DNA of 32,261 bases from Pseudonocardiaceae bacterium (GCA_009377865.1 WHTH01000045.1:1-32261); one strand, 5' to 3'; shown: positions 1-7,769, numbered from the stretch's first letter. Notes: generated by a model from the sequence alone, not told the origin. Numbers and translations: made by a program.

Positions 1-1
1 G

Positions 2-808
2 TCCGGGGTGTTCCAGATCAACCCGGTGTGGAACTACGGCCCGTACAACCCCGCGCAGATCTCCACCTTCGCCCAGCCCGACTTCTACATCTTCTTCCTG
101 GAAGGGTCACTGCGGCTGTTCCCACCGTGGGAGATCTACCTCGGCAACTACACGATCCCGGCTGGCTTCTGGCCCGGAGCCTTCCTGCCCGGTGTCATGT
201 TCATGCTCCTGCTGATGTACCCGATGATCGAGCGCAAGCTCACCGGGGACACCGCGCACCACAACCTGCTGCAGCGGCCCCGCGACGTGCCGGTGCGCAC
301 CTCGCTGGGCATGATGGCGGTGGTCTTCTTCACGGTGCTGTACGTGTCCGGCTTCAACGACGTCATCGCCTACTACTTCGACGTCTCGCTCAACGGCATG
401 ACCTGGGCGGGACGCGTCGCGCTGCTGCTGGGGCCGCCGCTGGCCTATTACGTCACCTACCGCGTCTGTCTCGGGCTGCAGCGCGCCGACCGCGCGGTGC
501 TCGAACACGGTGTCGAGACCGGCATCATCAAGCGGCTCCCGCATGGCGAGTTCATCGAGGTGCACCAGCCACTGGGCGGCGCCGACGAGCACGGCCACGC
601 GCGACCGCTGGAGTACCAGGGCGCCCCCGTCCCGAAGCGGATGAACAAGCTCGGCTATGCCGGCTCACCGGTCCCCGGGTCCCTGACCCGGCCCGACCCG
701 CCGACAGAAACGGCAGCGCTGGAGGCCGCCCATCACGACGGGGACGGCGAGGATGCCGACACTTCGGGACACGAGCTGGCAGGCCGGCCGCAACAACCCC
801 GCGAATAG
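2..808 (+). CDS. qcrB: Cytochrome bc1 complex cytochrome b subunit, C-terminal part (cut by window edge)
   Basis: Cytochrome b of the actinobacterial bcc menaquinol:cytochrome c reductase, an integral membrane protein that forms a supercomplex with the aa3 oxidase. The frame is open from base 2 to a TAG, giving 268 residues; the N-terminal part with the heme-ligating helices lies upstream. Visible are the Qo-site QPDFY motif followed by the PPW segment (about residues 28-45 of this fragment), hydrophobic helices around residues 55-75, 100-120 and 135-155, and the actinobacterial hydrophilic C-terminal extension with VLEHGVETGIIKRLPHG and PKRMNKLG, which closely match the M. tuberculosis protein as I recall it. 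The tail is acidic and low in complexity. It converges on ctaF with a gap of 48 bases. Identification is secure; only the left end is missing. Confidence 0.96.
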   Translation, partial: SGVFQINPVWNYGPYNPAQISTFAQPDFYIFFLEGSLRLFPPWEIYLGNYTIPAGFWPGAFLPGVMFMLLLMYPMIERKLTGDTAHHNLLQRPRDVPVRTSLGMMAVVFFTVLYVSGFNDVIAYYFDVSLNGMTWAGRVALLLGPPLAYYVTYRVCLGLQRADRAVLEHGVETGIIKRLPHGEFIEVHQPLGGADEHGHARPLEYQGAPVPKRMNKLGYAGSPVPGSLTRPDPPTETAALEAAHHDGDGEDADTSGHELAGRPQQPRE

Positions 809-856
809 CCCAGCACAACCACGCCGCTGCGCAGCACGGCCCCGTCGCGCCTTGGG

Positions 857-1255
857 TCAGTCGCTGTTGGGGCCGACGTGGTACTCGAAGACCAGTCCGG
901 CGACCGCCATCAAAACCGCCACCACGGACAGCCCGAGCAGCCACCACTGACCGAAGGCGAGCGCGTACCCGGCCAGCGTCGCCGCGAGCGCGATCGTGAT
1001 CGGCCAGTAGCTACCCGGCGAGAAGAATCCCAGGTCACCAGCGCCGTCACTGATCTCGGCCTCGGCGTTGTCCTCGGGCCGCATCCTCACCCGGCGGGCC
1101 ACGAACCTGAAGTACGTGCCGATGATGAGCGTGAGACCACCGGTCAGTGTCAGGGCCGTCGTGCCGATCGGCTCGGCCGACCACAGCCCGTAAACCACCG
1201 CGGAGATGAAGAAGAACGCCGTGACGATCTCGAAGATCCGAGCCTCGACTGTCAT
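857..1255 (-). CDS. ctaF: Cytochrome c oxidase subunit IV (actinobacterial CtaF)
   Basis: Small membrane subunit of the aa3 cytochrome c oxidase of actinobacteria (Rv2199c type). The 132-residue protein has two hydrophobic hairpins: residues about 8-25 and 32-48, then a charged loop with RRVRMRPEDNAEAEISD, then helices at about 83-100 and 103-125. The loop contains the family-typical segment with GDLGFFSPGSYWPI. Length and helix pattern fit the family. It lies 64 bases downstream of ctaC on the same strand, so the two are probably one operon producing oxidase subunits II and IV. Function rests on family membership and position rather than on catalytic residues, as this subunit carries no cofactor. 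Confidence 0.93.
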   Translation of the reverse strand: MTVEARIFEIVTAFFFISAVVYGLWSAEPIGTTALTLTGGLTLIIGTYFRFVARRVRMRPEDNAEAEISDGAGDLGFFSPGSYWPITIALAATLAGYALAFGQWWLLGLSVVAVLMAVAGLVFEYHVGPNSD

Positions 1256-1319
1256 CCTGCGTTGCCTCGCTCTCGCACGGATTGCCGACCGAATCGATTC
1301 ACTGCGCCGGGTTGCGCCC

Positions 1320-2252
1320 TCAGTTGCTGCGCGCCGTATCGAACGGCGACGTCGTCACCGCTTCCGGAGCGCACAGCGGTCCGCAGTCGAGCTGCTGCAA
1401 CGCCTCGCCGGCCGTGAAGGGTTGCCGGGTGACCGGGTTGATCCGGGCGCGGATGTCCATGTACCGGTCGAACAGATCACCGGGCAGCGCTCGCATCTCG
1501 AAGAGCATCTGCGAGTGGTACGTGCCGCACAGCTCGGCACACCGGCCGACGAAGGCGCCCTGCCGCTCGACCGTCGTCTGGAACACGTTGTCGGTGTTGT
1601 TCTTCTCCGGGTTCGGGAAGACGTCGCGCTTGAACAGGAACTCCGGAACGAAGAAGGCGTGCAGCACGTCGGTCGACAGGAGGCGGTACTCGACGACGCG
1701 CTCGGTGGGCACGACCAGCAGCGCGATCGTGTTGGGCGACCCGACGGTGCTCAGCGGAGTCCCCGCCTGGGTCTGCATCGGAACGAACTCGCCGTTGCCG
1801 TTGCGCTGCTCCTGCAGGTACTGGAACTCCCAGTTCCACTGGAAGCCCACCACCTCAACCCGCAGGTCCGGATCATCGACCTTCGCCTGCACGAAGTTCT
1901 GCGTGGTCGCGGTGAAGTAGAACAGCACGGCGACGATGACGAACGGCACGACCGTGTAGAAGATCTCCAGCGGCAGGTTGTACTGCGTCTGCCGGGGCAT
2001 CTCGTCGGTGCGCTTGCGATGGAAGACCACCGTCCACAGGATCAGTCCCCAGACGATCACGCCGACGATGAGCGCTGCGAGCGCGGACCAGATCCACAGC
2101 TCGCGCATCCGCTCGGCCTGCGGTGTGACCCCGTCCGGCCAGCCGAATCCGAGGGCGTCATCGACGGAGCAACCAGTGGCCAGCAGAGCGGCCACGGCGA
2201 TCAGGGCGACCTTCAGCGGCCGTCCCGCGCGCGAACGGACCACGTCGACCAC
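1320..2252 (-). CDS. ctaC: Cytochrome c oxidase subunit II (CuA subunit, lipoprotein)
   Basis: Subunit II of the aa3 oxidase, which accepts electrons from cytochrome c at the binuclear CuA centre outside the membrane. The GTG at 2252 was chosen because GAGGAGG (2266-2260) lies 7 bases before it and because the protein then begins with a basic stretch, a hydrophobic segment and a lipobox (LLATGC), as expected for a lipoprotein signal. Two further membrane helices follow (about residues 60-80 and 100-120). The CuA ligand motif CAELCGTYHSQM is present near residue 240, with Cys, Glu, Cys, His and Met all in place. An in-frame extension to 2468 exists but would run into the divergent asnB gene and lacks a ribosome site. 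The product is 310 residues. Confidence 0.95.
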   Translation of the reverse strand: MVDVVRSRAGRPLKVALIAVAALLATGCSVDDALGFGWPDGVTPQAERMRELWIWSALAALIVGVIVWGLILWTVVFHRKRTDEMPRQTQYNLPLEIFYTVVPFVIVAVLFYFTATTQNFVQAKVDDPDLRVEVVGFQWNWEFQYLQEQRNGNGEFVPMQTQAGTPLSTVGSPNTIALLVVPTERVVEYRLLSTDVLHAFFVPEFLFKRDVFPNPEKNNTDNVFQTTVERQGAFVGRCAELCGTYHSQMLFEMRALPGDLFDRYMDIRARINPVTRQPFTAGEALQQLDCGPLCAPEAVTTSPFDTARSN

Positions 2253-2395
2253 GCTTCGTCCTCCTCGCCCCGTCCCGTTGACGGCGTCGAGCCTAAACCA
2301 GCGATCGACCGGCGACCGAGCCGGGGCGGGGCGAGCGCAAGGCGGATCGGCATACTGGAACGCCTGCCACCGAGGCGAGACGAGAGGGCGAACAC

Positions 2396-4351
2396 GTGTG
2401 CGGTCTGCTGGGATTGGTGGCGGCCGGCGGGGATGCCGCCGGCCACGTCGACGCGGCGACGGCGGCACTGGCCTGCCAGCGCCACCGCGGCCCCGACGAG
2501 AGCGCTACCTGGAACGACCGCGATGTCGTGCTCGGGTTCAACCGGCTGTCGATCATCGACCTGGCCCATTCGCACCAGCCGCTGCACTGGAGCCCGACCG
2601 AATGGGGTCCGGTCGAATCGGGTCCGGTCCAGCAACCGGGCCGCTACGTCATCCTGTTCAACGGGGAGATCTACAACTACCTCGAGCTGCGCGAGCAGTT
2701 GCGCCGCGAGCACGGCGTGAGGTTCACCACCGAGGGGGACACCGAGGTCATCGTGGCGGCCTACCACCACCTCGGGCCCGGGGCCGTGCGTCAGTTGCGC
2801 GGCATGTTCACGTTCCTGATCTGGGACACCCAGCGCCGGGTCGCCTTCGGAGCGCGCGACCCGTTCGGCATCAAGCCGCTGTTCGTCGCCCACGGCCCGC
2901 GCGGCATCGCGTTCGCCAGCGAGAAGAAGAGCCTGCTGCACCTCGCGCCCACGCTGGGACTGTGCTGCGAGGTCGACCGCCGGGCGCTGCAGCACTACCT
3001 GACGCTGCAGTACGTCCCCGAGCCCGCGTCACTGCACACCGGGGTCCGGCGGATCGAGTCGGGGACATCGTTCACGTTGTCCCCCGGCGGCGCGCCCGCC
3101 ATCCGACGGTACTTCCACCCGGAGTTCCGCCCGCGACCGGTGCGGACGGCCGCGGAGTCGAACCGACTGCATGACGAGATCACCGCAGTGATGCGCGACT
3201 CGGTGTCCAAGCACATGCGCGCCGACGTCACCGTCGGCGCATTCCTGTCGGGAGGCATCGACTCCACCGCGATCGCGGCGCTGGCCAAAGAGCACAACCC
3301 GGACCTGATGACCTTCACCACGGGGTTCGAGCGGGAGGGTTACTCCGAGGTCGACGTGGCCGCGGAGTCGGCGGCCGCCATCGGCGTCGAGCACGTGGTC
3401 CGCACGGTGTCGCCACAGGAGATGGCCGACACCTTGCCGCTGATCGTCTGGTACCTCGACGACCCGGTGGCCGATCCGGCCCTGGTGCCGCTGTGGTTCA
3501 TCGCCCGTGAAGCCCGCAGGCATGTCAAGGTCGTGCTCTCCGGTGAGGGCGCGGACGAGCTGTTCGGCGGCTACACCATCTACCGGGAACCGTTGTCGCT
3601 GGCCGCATTCGAGAAGATCCCCGGTGGGGTGCGCCGCGCGCTGGGGCGGCTGTCGGCCCGGATCCCCGAGGGGGTGCGCGGCAAGGACCTGCTGCGCCGG
3701 GGGTCGCTGTCGCTGGAGCAGCGCTACTACGGCAACGCCCGGATCTTCCGCGACGACCAGCTACGGCGGGTGCTCACCGGATTCGACCCGGCGATCTCGC
3801 ATGCCGACGTCACCGCGGCACCGTACTCCGATTCCGCCGGCTGGGATCCGGTGGCACGGATGCAGCACGTGGACCTGTTCACCTGGCTGCGTGGCGACAT
3901 CCTGGTCAAGGCCGACAAGATGACCATGGCCAACTCGCTCGAGCTGCGAGTGCCGTTCCTCGACCCCGAGGTGTTCCGGGCGGCCTCGTCCATCCCGCTC
4001 GAGGAGAAGGTCACCAGCCAGACCACCAAGCACGCGCTGCGGCGCGCGCTGCGCGACGTCGTGCCCGCCCACGTGCTGGAACGCCGCAAGCTCGGCTTCC
4101 CGGTGCCGATCCGGCACTGGTTGCGCGACGAACTCTACGGCTGGGCGCGGCAGATCATCACCGAGTCCGGAACCGGGGACTTCCTGGACACGACTGCGGT
4201 GCTGCGGATGCTCGACGAGCACCGCGACGGCTCGCTGGACCACAGCCGCAGGATCTGGGCGCTGCTTGTTTTCATGCTGTGGCACGGCATCTTCGTCGAG
4301 CAGCGCATCGCCCCGGAGGTGCCCGCGCCGCACTACCCGGTGCAGGTGTAG
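2396..4351 (+). CDS. asnB: Asparagine synthetase, glutamine-hydrolysing
   Basis: Makes asparagine from aspartate, ATP and glutamine-derived ammonia. Translation from the GTG at 2396 gives MCGLLGL, so removal of Met exposes the catalytic Cys2 of the class II (Ntn) glutaminase domain; this fixes the start. GAGAGGG a few bases upstream is the likely ribosome site. The glutaminase domain covers about residues 2-220 and includes the FNGEIYNY and FTTEGDTE motifs. The synthetase domain has the PP-loop SGGIDST near residue 284 and SGEGADELFGGY near residue 381. The 651-residue length matches the mycobacterial AsnB. It is divergent from ctaC, with 143 bases between the starts; that gap holds a CATACT hexamer (2351-2356) that could be its -10 box. 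A perfect hairpin follows the stop. Confidence 0.97.
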   Translation: MCGLLGLVAAGGDAAGHVDAATAALACQRHRGPDESATWNDRDVVLGFNRLSIIDLAHSHQPLHWSPTEWGPVESGPVQQPGRYVILFNGEIYNYLELREQLRREHGVRFTTEGDTEVIVAAYHHLGPGAVRQLRGMFTFLIWDTQRRVAFGARDPFGIKPLFVAHGPRGIAFASEKKSLLHLAPTLGLCCEVDRRALQHYLTLQYVPEPASLHTGVRRIESGTSFTLSPGGAPAIRRYFHPEFRPRPVRTAAESNRLHDEITAVMRDSVSKHMRADVTVGAFLSGGIDSTAIAALAKEHNPDLMTFTTGFEREGYSEVDVAAESAAAIGVEHVVRTVSPQEMADTLPLIVWYLDDPVADPALVPLWFIAREARRHVKVVLSGEGADELFGGYTIYREPLSLAAFEKIPGGVRRALGRLSARIPEGVRGKDLLRRGSLSLEQRYYGNARIFRDDQLRRVLTGFDPAISHADVTAAPYSDSAGWDPVARMQHVDLFTWLRGDILVKADKMTMANSLELRVPFLDPEVFRAASSIPLEEKVTSQTTKHALRRALRDVVPAHVLERRKLGFPVPIRHWLRDELYGWARQIITESGTGDFLDTTAVLRMLDEHRDGSLDHSRRIWALLVFMLWHGIFVEQRIAPEVPAPHYPVQV

Positions 4352-4368
4352 CGCGCACGCCGCAGGAA

Positions 4369-4398
4369 GGGCCGCGGAACCCGTGGGTTCCGCGGCCC
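4369..4398. terminator. Bidirectional hairpin terminator between asnB and erpA
   Basis: A perfect 14-bp inverted repeat: the left arm GGGCCGCGGAACCC (4369-4382) and its exact complement (4385-4398) are separated by 2 bases. It sits 17 bases after the asnB stop and 16 bases after the stop of the convergent Fe-S carrier gene, so it can serve both. There is no T-run, which is usual for high-GC actinobacterial terminators. Confidence 0.85.
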
Positions 4399-4414
4399 CG
4401 AACGACTGCTCAGA

Positions 4415-4777
4415 TCAGTTGAAGGAGTCCCCGCAGGCACAGGAGCCACCCGCGTTGGGGTTGTCGATCGTGAAGCCCTGCTTCTCGATGGTGTCGACGA
4501 AGTCGATGACCGCGCCCTGCAGGTACGGGGTACTCATCCGGTCGACGATCACCTGCAGGCCGTTGAAGTCGCGCATCGCATCCCCGTCGAGCGTCCGCTC
4601 GTCGAAGAAGAGCTGGTACTTCAACCCCGCACAACCACCCGGCTGGACCGCGATGCGCAGGTGCATGTCACTGCGACCCTCCTGGTCGAGCAGCGCCTTG
4701 GCCTTGCTCGCGGCGGAGTCCGTCATCTCGACGCCGTGGGTCGGCGCCTCGGTGTCGGCGATGTTCTCGACGGTCAT
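4415..4777 (-). CDS. erpA: A-type iron-sulfur cluster carrier (HesB/IscA/ErpA family)
   Basis: Carrier that accepts an Fe-S cluster from the SUF machinery and hands it to target proteins. The 120-residue product has the three conserved cysteines of the family: Cys49 in PGGCAGLKY, and Cys113 and Cys115 in the C-terminal SCACGDSF motif. Residues 18-118 form the FeS-biogenesis domain; the first 17 residues are a poorly conserved acidic lead. The ATG at 4777 is preceded by GGGAGA, 4 bases upstream. The gene lies downstream of glycerate kinase on the same strand with a 174-base gap, large enough for its own promoter. It is the equivalent of M. tuberculosis Rv2204c by sequence type and position. 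The symbol is by family; IscA-like would be an equally fair name. Confidence 0.93.
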   Translation of the reverse strand: MTVENIADTEAPTHGVEMTDSAASKAKALLDQEGRSDMHLRIAVQPGGCAGLKYQLFFDERTLDGDAMRDFNGLQVIVDRMSTPYLQGAVIDFVDTIEKQGFTIDNPNAGGSCACGDSFN

Positions 4778-4951
4778 GACTCTCCCTGGGGATCGGCGCT
4801 ATGGCATCGGCACTGTGTCATCGGCGTCGTGCGCGGGTTCTCTGTCAGCCTTGGCAACGTCCGCTGCCGCGGGATGATTCCCGTACCGACCATGGTGCCA
4901 CACGTGACAACGAACGGGCGCGGACAGGGCGACACCGCACAGCGGCGACCA

Positions 4952-6064
4952 TCAACGCCCGCCCCACTGCCGGGCCGCCTGCTCGGCTACCACCTCCAGG
5001 GTACCGGCGGGATCGGCGAGCGCAGCGTCGACCGATCCGGCGGCATCAGCGGCGGCATAGGCGGCGTCGACCCCCACCGCGGCCGCCTCGCGCCGCCCGA
5101 CGCAGACCTGACCGGCCAGCACGATGCAGGGCACACCGCGCTCGGCCGCGCCGGAGGACAGCGTGGTCACCAGCTTGCCCCGTAGCGACTGCCCGTCGAA
5201 GCTGCCCTCGCCGGTGACGACGAGGTGAGCAGTGTCCAGCGCGCTGTCGAGACCGGTGCGCTCGCGGACCAGCGCGGCCCCCGACACCAGGGACGCGCCG
5301 AGCGCCAGCAGCGCGGCACCCAGCCCACCGGCGGCACCCGCGCCGGGTTCGTCGCGCACGGCTCGACCCGTAGTGGCCTCCAGCACGTCCGCCCACTGGG
5401 TTAGCGCGGCCTCCAGCCGCGCCACCTCGGCGGCATCGGCGCCCTTCTGCGGCCCGAACACGTGCGCGGCGCCGTGCTCACCGAGCAGCGGGTTTGTGAC
5501 GTCCGCGGCGGCCACCAGCGTGAGCCCGTCGACCCTTGGCTTGCCGTCCAGTCGCGCGCAGCGGGCCAGCGGTGCGCCCCCGTCGGGCAGCGGCGTCGCA
5601 TCACCGTCGACCGGGACCGCTCCCAGCGCCGCGAACATGCCCGCCCCGCCGTCGGAGGTCGCGGAGCCGCCGAGCCCTATGACGGCGGTGTCGGTCCCGC
5701 CCGTAGCCACCGCGGCCAGCAGCTCACCGACTCCGCGGCTGGTGGCGGCGCCGGCGTCGCGGCGGGACGACCCGATAAGGTGCAGCCCGCTGGCCTGCGC
5801 GGACTCGATGTAGCCGGTGCCTTCGTGCTCGAGCCATGCCGCGCTCACCGGTTCGCCGAACGGACCGGTGACGTCGAGCCGGTGCAACGCGCCGCCGAGC
5901 GCGGTGTGCAGCACCTCGACGAACCCGGTCCCGCCATCGGCGAGTGGTCGCAGTACCAGCTCGTCATCAGGCGCGCCGCGGTGCCAGCCCCGCTCGACCG
6001 CGCCCGCCGCCGCCGCGGCCGACAGCGTCCCGCCGAAGGAGTCCGGGGCGATGAGTACGCGCAC
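4952..6064 (-). CDS. glxK: Glycerate kinase (GlxK/GarK type)
   Basis: Phosphorylates D-glycerate, feeding the glyoxylate/serine-derived three-carbon pool into glycolysis. The protein begins at VRVLIAPDSFGGTLSA, the canonical N-terminus of the family, so the GTG at 6064 is preferred to the longer frame that extends to 6478 through low-complexity, arginine-rich sequence on the opposite strand of the DUF3043 gene. Conserved blocks include RPLADGGTGF (about residues 45-54), GLGGSATSDGGAGM (about 135), the GPQKGA segment and VTGEGSFDGQSLRGK near residue 285. At 370 residues it is the normal family length. No ribosome site precedes the GTG; a TAGCGT hexamer (6078-6073) stands 8 bases upstream, so translation may be leaderless. 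Rv2205c is the apparent counterpart. Confidence 0.93.
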   Translation of the reverse strand: MRVLIAPDSFGGTLSAAAAAGAVERGWHRGAPDDELVLRPLADGGTGFVEVLHTALGGALHRLDVTGPFGEPVSAAWLEHEGTGYIESAQASGLHLIGSSRRDAGAATSRGVGELLAAVATGGTDTAVIGLGGSATSDGGAGMFAALGAVPVDGDATPLPDGGAPLARCARLDGKPRVDGLTLVAAADVTNPLLGEHGAAHVFGPQKGADAAEVARLEAALTQWADVLEATTGRAVRDEPGAGAAGGLGAALLALGASLVSGAALVRERTGLDSALDTAHLVVTGEGSFDGQSLRGKLVTTLSSGAAERGVPCIVLAGQVCVGRREAAAVGVDAAYAAADAAGSVDAALADPAGTLEVVAEQAARQWGGR

Positions 6065-6072
6065 GGGCCGGG

Positions 6073-6120
6073 ACGCTACGCGCTCGCTCCGGCCCGCCGT
6101 GGGTGTCCTATCCTGGTGGT
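6073..6120. promoter_or_regulatory. Divergent promoter region of glycerate kinase and DUF3043 gene
   Basis: The 56 bases between the two divergent GTG starts contain TATCCT (6109-6114), ending 6 bases before the plus-strand start at 6121, and TAGCGT (read on the minus strand, 6078-6073), ending 8 bases before the minus-strand start at 6064. Both fit TANNNT. Neither gene has a Shine-Dalgarno sequence, so both messages may begin at or near the start codon. No convincing -35 box is visible. Confidence 0.5.
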
Positions 6121-6795
6121 GTGAAGTTCCTGCGCGCCAAGAGCGATTCGCGCGAAGCCGGGGCCGACGACCATGGTGGCGACGCCGCCACGGCCGACGC
6201 GCCGACGCGCGGAGCCGGCGACGGGAATGGCCGCACGCACAGCACGGGCAAGGGCAGGCCCACGCCGAGCCGCCGCGAATCGGAGGCACGCAAGCGTGGC
6301 CCGGCACCACCACCACCCCGTAACCAGCGGGAGGCGATTCGCCGGTTCCGTAGCTCGAAGAAGGAGCGCCGGAAGGACAGTGCGGAACGCCGGAAGGACA
6401 GCGCGGAACGCCGCGAACGGATGATGGCCGGCGACGAGCGCTACCTGCTGGCCCGCGATCGGGGACCGCACAAGGCATATGCCCGCGATCTGGTCGACTC
6501 GCGGCGCAACGTGATGGGCCTGTTCATGCCGCTGGCCGCCGTGATCCTGCTGGTGATCTTCATCCCGATCCCCGCCGTGCAGCAGTACGCGTCGCTGCTG
6601 TCCACCGCCATGCTGCTGACCATGCTGGTCGAGGGCGTGATGCTCGGGCGGTTGGTCAACAAGCGGGTCCGCGAGCGCTTCCCCGACGCAGCGGGCAGCA
6701 AGCTGGGTCTTGGCTTCTACGCCTTCACCCGAGCCACGCAGCTGCGCCGGCTGCGGGTTCCCAAGCCGCGAGTCTCCCCCGGCGCCGACGTCTGA
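6121..6795 (+). CDS. DUF3043 family membrane protein
   Basis: Conserved actinobacterial protein of unknown function (Rv2206 type). The 224-residue product has a long, highly charged N-terminal region (about residues 1-120) rich in Lys, Arg, Glu and Pro, including a duplicated ERRKDSA segment, then GPHKAYARDLVDSRRNVMG, then two predicted membrane helices at about 140-160 and 165-185, and a basic C-terminal tail. The GTG at 6121 gives VKFLRAKS, the typical DUF3043 beginning. An in-frame GTG at 6103 is possible but would lie within the probable -10 box. The gene is divergent from glycerate kinase and converges on vapC with a 22-base gap. No biochemical role can be read from the sequence. Confidence 0.9.
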   Translation: MKFLRAKSDSREAGADDHGGDAATADAPTRGAGDGNGRTHSTGKGRPTPSRRESEARKRGPAPPPPRNQREAIRRFRSSKKERRKDSAERRKDSAERRERMMAGDERYLLARDRGPHKAYARDLVDSRRNVMGLFMPLAAVILLVIFIPIPAVQQYASLLSTAMLLTMLVEGVMLGRLVNKRVRERFPDAAGSKLGLGFYAFTRATQLRRLRVPKPRVSPGADV

Positions 6796-6817
6796 GGAGC
6801 CCGTTCGTACGCGGAAA

Positions 6818-7219
6818 TCAGGTGATCAGCTCGAAGGCGCACCGAGGTCCACTGGCCGCCGTCAGCTTGCCGTCGCAGGTGATCAGCGGGCCGTCGAGCC
6901 GTTCGCCGAGGGCCACGTAGGCGGCATCATAAAGAGTGACGTTGTCGCGCAGCTCCCACATCCGCTGCAGTAGCGGCGCCAGGGGCATGCGCCGGATCGG
7001 GAAGCCCGCGAGATGCCGCAATGCGCCTGGCACCGCCGCCCGCAGCACCGAGTTCTGCTGCGCCATACCCCGCAAGGCGGAGACGACCTCGGCATCCACG
7101 TGGGCGGGAGCGAACAAGGCATCGCCGGCGGCCAGGCGCGCCGCGACCGTGTCACGGCGCGGGTCGTCGGCGGCGTAGAAGGCGGTCAGGACGGAGGCAT
7201 CGATCACGGCCAGGCTCAC
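6818..7219 (-). CDS. vapC: PIN-domain ribonuclease toxin, VapC family
   Basis: Toxin of a type II toxin-antitoxin pair; VapC proteins are metal-dependent ribonucleases that cut RNA when not bound by VapB. The 133-residue protein is a single PIN domain with all four expected acidic positions: Asp7 in VIDASVL, Glu44 in VDAEVVSAL, Asp98 in TLYDAAYVALGE and Asp116 in ITCDGKL. The active site therefore looks intact. The GTG start at 7219 overlaps the vapB stop by 4 bases (GTGA), indicating translational coupling. The pair sits between DUF3043 and the cobalamin genes, which are adjacent in the order I recall for M. tuberculosis, so it appears to be a local insertion. Confidence 0.93.
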   Translation of the reverse strand: MSLAVIDASVLTAFYAADDPRRDTVAARLAAGDALFAPAHVDAEVVSALRGMAQQNSVLRAAVPGALRHLAGFPIRRMPLAPLLQRMWELRDNVTLYDAAYVALGERLDGPLITCDGKLTAASGPRCAFELIT

Positions 7220-7446
7220 GACGCTTCCCGCACCTCCCGTACCGCCGCCGCCGCGTCCTCCAGCGTCACCCCGCTGCCCTGCGGTGGCAGGTAGGACGCG
7301 ATGTAGTCGTCCAGCCGCGTCACGTGAGCGACCTCGGTCAGCCGGTCGACGACGAACGCGCTCAACGACTGCCGATTCGCCGCGGCGGCCTCGGTGAGTG
7401 CCGCGTACACGTCGTCCGGCACGTCCCGCAGATTCATCCGCTTCAT
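7216..7446 (-). CDS. vapB: Antitoxin, VapB family (ribbon-helix-helix)
   Basis: Partner and repressor for the adjacent PIN toxin. From the ATG at 7446 the protein is 76 residues: an N-terminal ribbon-helix-helix DNA-binding part (MKRMNLRDVPDDVYAAL, then a helix to about residue 45) and a C-terminal tail (DDYIASYLPP, then an Ala/Glu-rich helix) that should wrap the toxin. A longer frame to 7512 exists, but it would read through the promoter palindrome and lacks a ribosome site. The ATG lies 6 bases after a near-consensus -10 hexamer, so the message may be leaderless. It overlaps vapC by 4 bases and precedes it, the standard antitoxin-first order. Confidence 0.9.
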   Translation of the reverse strand: MKRMNLRDVPDDVYAALTEAAAANRQSLSAFVVDRLTEVAHVTRLDDYIASYLPPQGSGVTLEDAAAAVREVREAS

Positions 7447-7482
7447 GGTGCCATTATGGCACCAGCGGCGCCTCAAGAGCAA
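7446..7482 (-). promoter_or_regulatory. vapBC promoter with overlapping palindromic operator
   Basis: On the minus strand, TTGCTC (7482-7477), an 18-base spacer and CATAAT (7458-7453) form a plausible sigma-70-type promoter, and the -10 box ends 6 bases before the vapB ATG. The -10 box is centred in a perfect odd palindrome, TGGTGCCATTATGGCACCA (7446-7464; arms of 9, one central base), whose edge touches the A of the start codon. Autorepression by VapB or VapBC bound here is inferred from how the family works. Confidence 0.75.
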
Positions 7483-7497
7483 AGCTTCGTTTGACCC

Positions 7498-7512
7498 GTG
7501 AAGCCACTTCAC
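7498..7512. repeat. Short inverted repeat upstream of vapB
   Basis: GTGAAG and CTTCAC, a perfect 6-bp inverted repeat with 3 bases between the arms. It lies upstream of the vapBC promoter and downstream of the 65-residue gene. It could be a second protein-binding site or simply a weak hairpin; I see nothing that decides between these. Confidence 0.35.
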
Positions 7513-7523
7513 TCACCTCGCGC

Positions 7524-7554
7524 GCTTGCCGTGCCCGCCCCAGCCGTGGCAAGC
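7524..7554 (-). terminator. Possible hairpin terminator after the 65-residue gene
   Basis: GCTTGCC (7524-7530) and GGCAAGC (7548-7554) form a 7-bp stem, extendable by two G-U pairs and one G-C pair, beginning 7 bases beyond the stop of the minus-strand gene at 7562. There is no U-tract. Its position is the main argument; it would separate that gene from vapBC. Confidence 0.45.
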
Positions 7555-7561
7555 CCCGAAG

Positions 7562-7759
7562 TCAGGCAGGGTGCAGGCTCATCGGTCCGTAGACCTCGTC
7601 GTCGCCGTCGAGCAGCGTCACAGCGTGCACCCCGCCGTCGAGCAGCCCCTGCCACTCGCGCCCCATCCAGTCCTCCGCATCGGCCTGGTCGTCGAACGTG
7701 ACCTCCGGCCCGGTGGTCACGGACCCACCGGCATCGTGATAGCGCCATCGCCACGACAT
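7562..7759 (-). CDS. Conserved small actinobacterial protein, function unknown
   Basis: A 65-residue acidic protein beginning MSWRWRYHDAGG and ending DEVYGPMSLHPA. The pattern, aromatic start, then FDDQADAEDWMG, then LLDGGVHAVTLLDGD, is one I recognise as a recurring short hypothetical protein in high-GC actinobacteria, but I know no function for it. The ATG at 7759 is chosen because GGAG lies just upstream of it; the in-frame TTG at 7771 would use that GGAG as coding sequence. It has no signal peptide or membrane segment. It is divergent from cobU, with 88 bases between the starts, which contain a tandem 11-base repeat (7770-7780 and 7781-7791). Confidence 0.75.
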   Translation of the reverse strand: MSWRWRYHDAGGSVTTGPEVTFDDQADAEDWMGREWQGLLDGGVHAVTLLDGDDEVYGPMSLHPA

Positions 7760-7769
7760 CTGCTGCTCC

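Noticed and set aside
85-105. QPDFY instead of the textbook PEWY in cytochrome b
   Set aside because: Actinobacterial QcrB proteins, including that of M. tuberculosis as I recall, carry the same variant, so it is not unusual.
28-999. 323-codon frame overlapping qcrB
   Set aside because: Out of frame with qcrB, composed of Arg/Ala/His/Pro-rich sequence and continuing across the ctaF end; not a protein.
2213-5217. Long antisense frames opposite asnB and glycerate kinase
   Set aside because: They are Arg, His, Pro and Ala-rich shadows expected from third-position GC bias; they have no domain signatures and lie over confidently identified genes.
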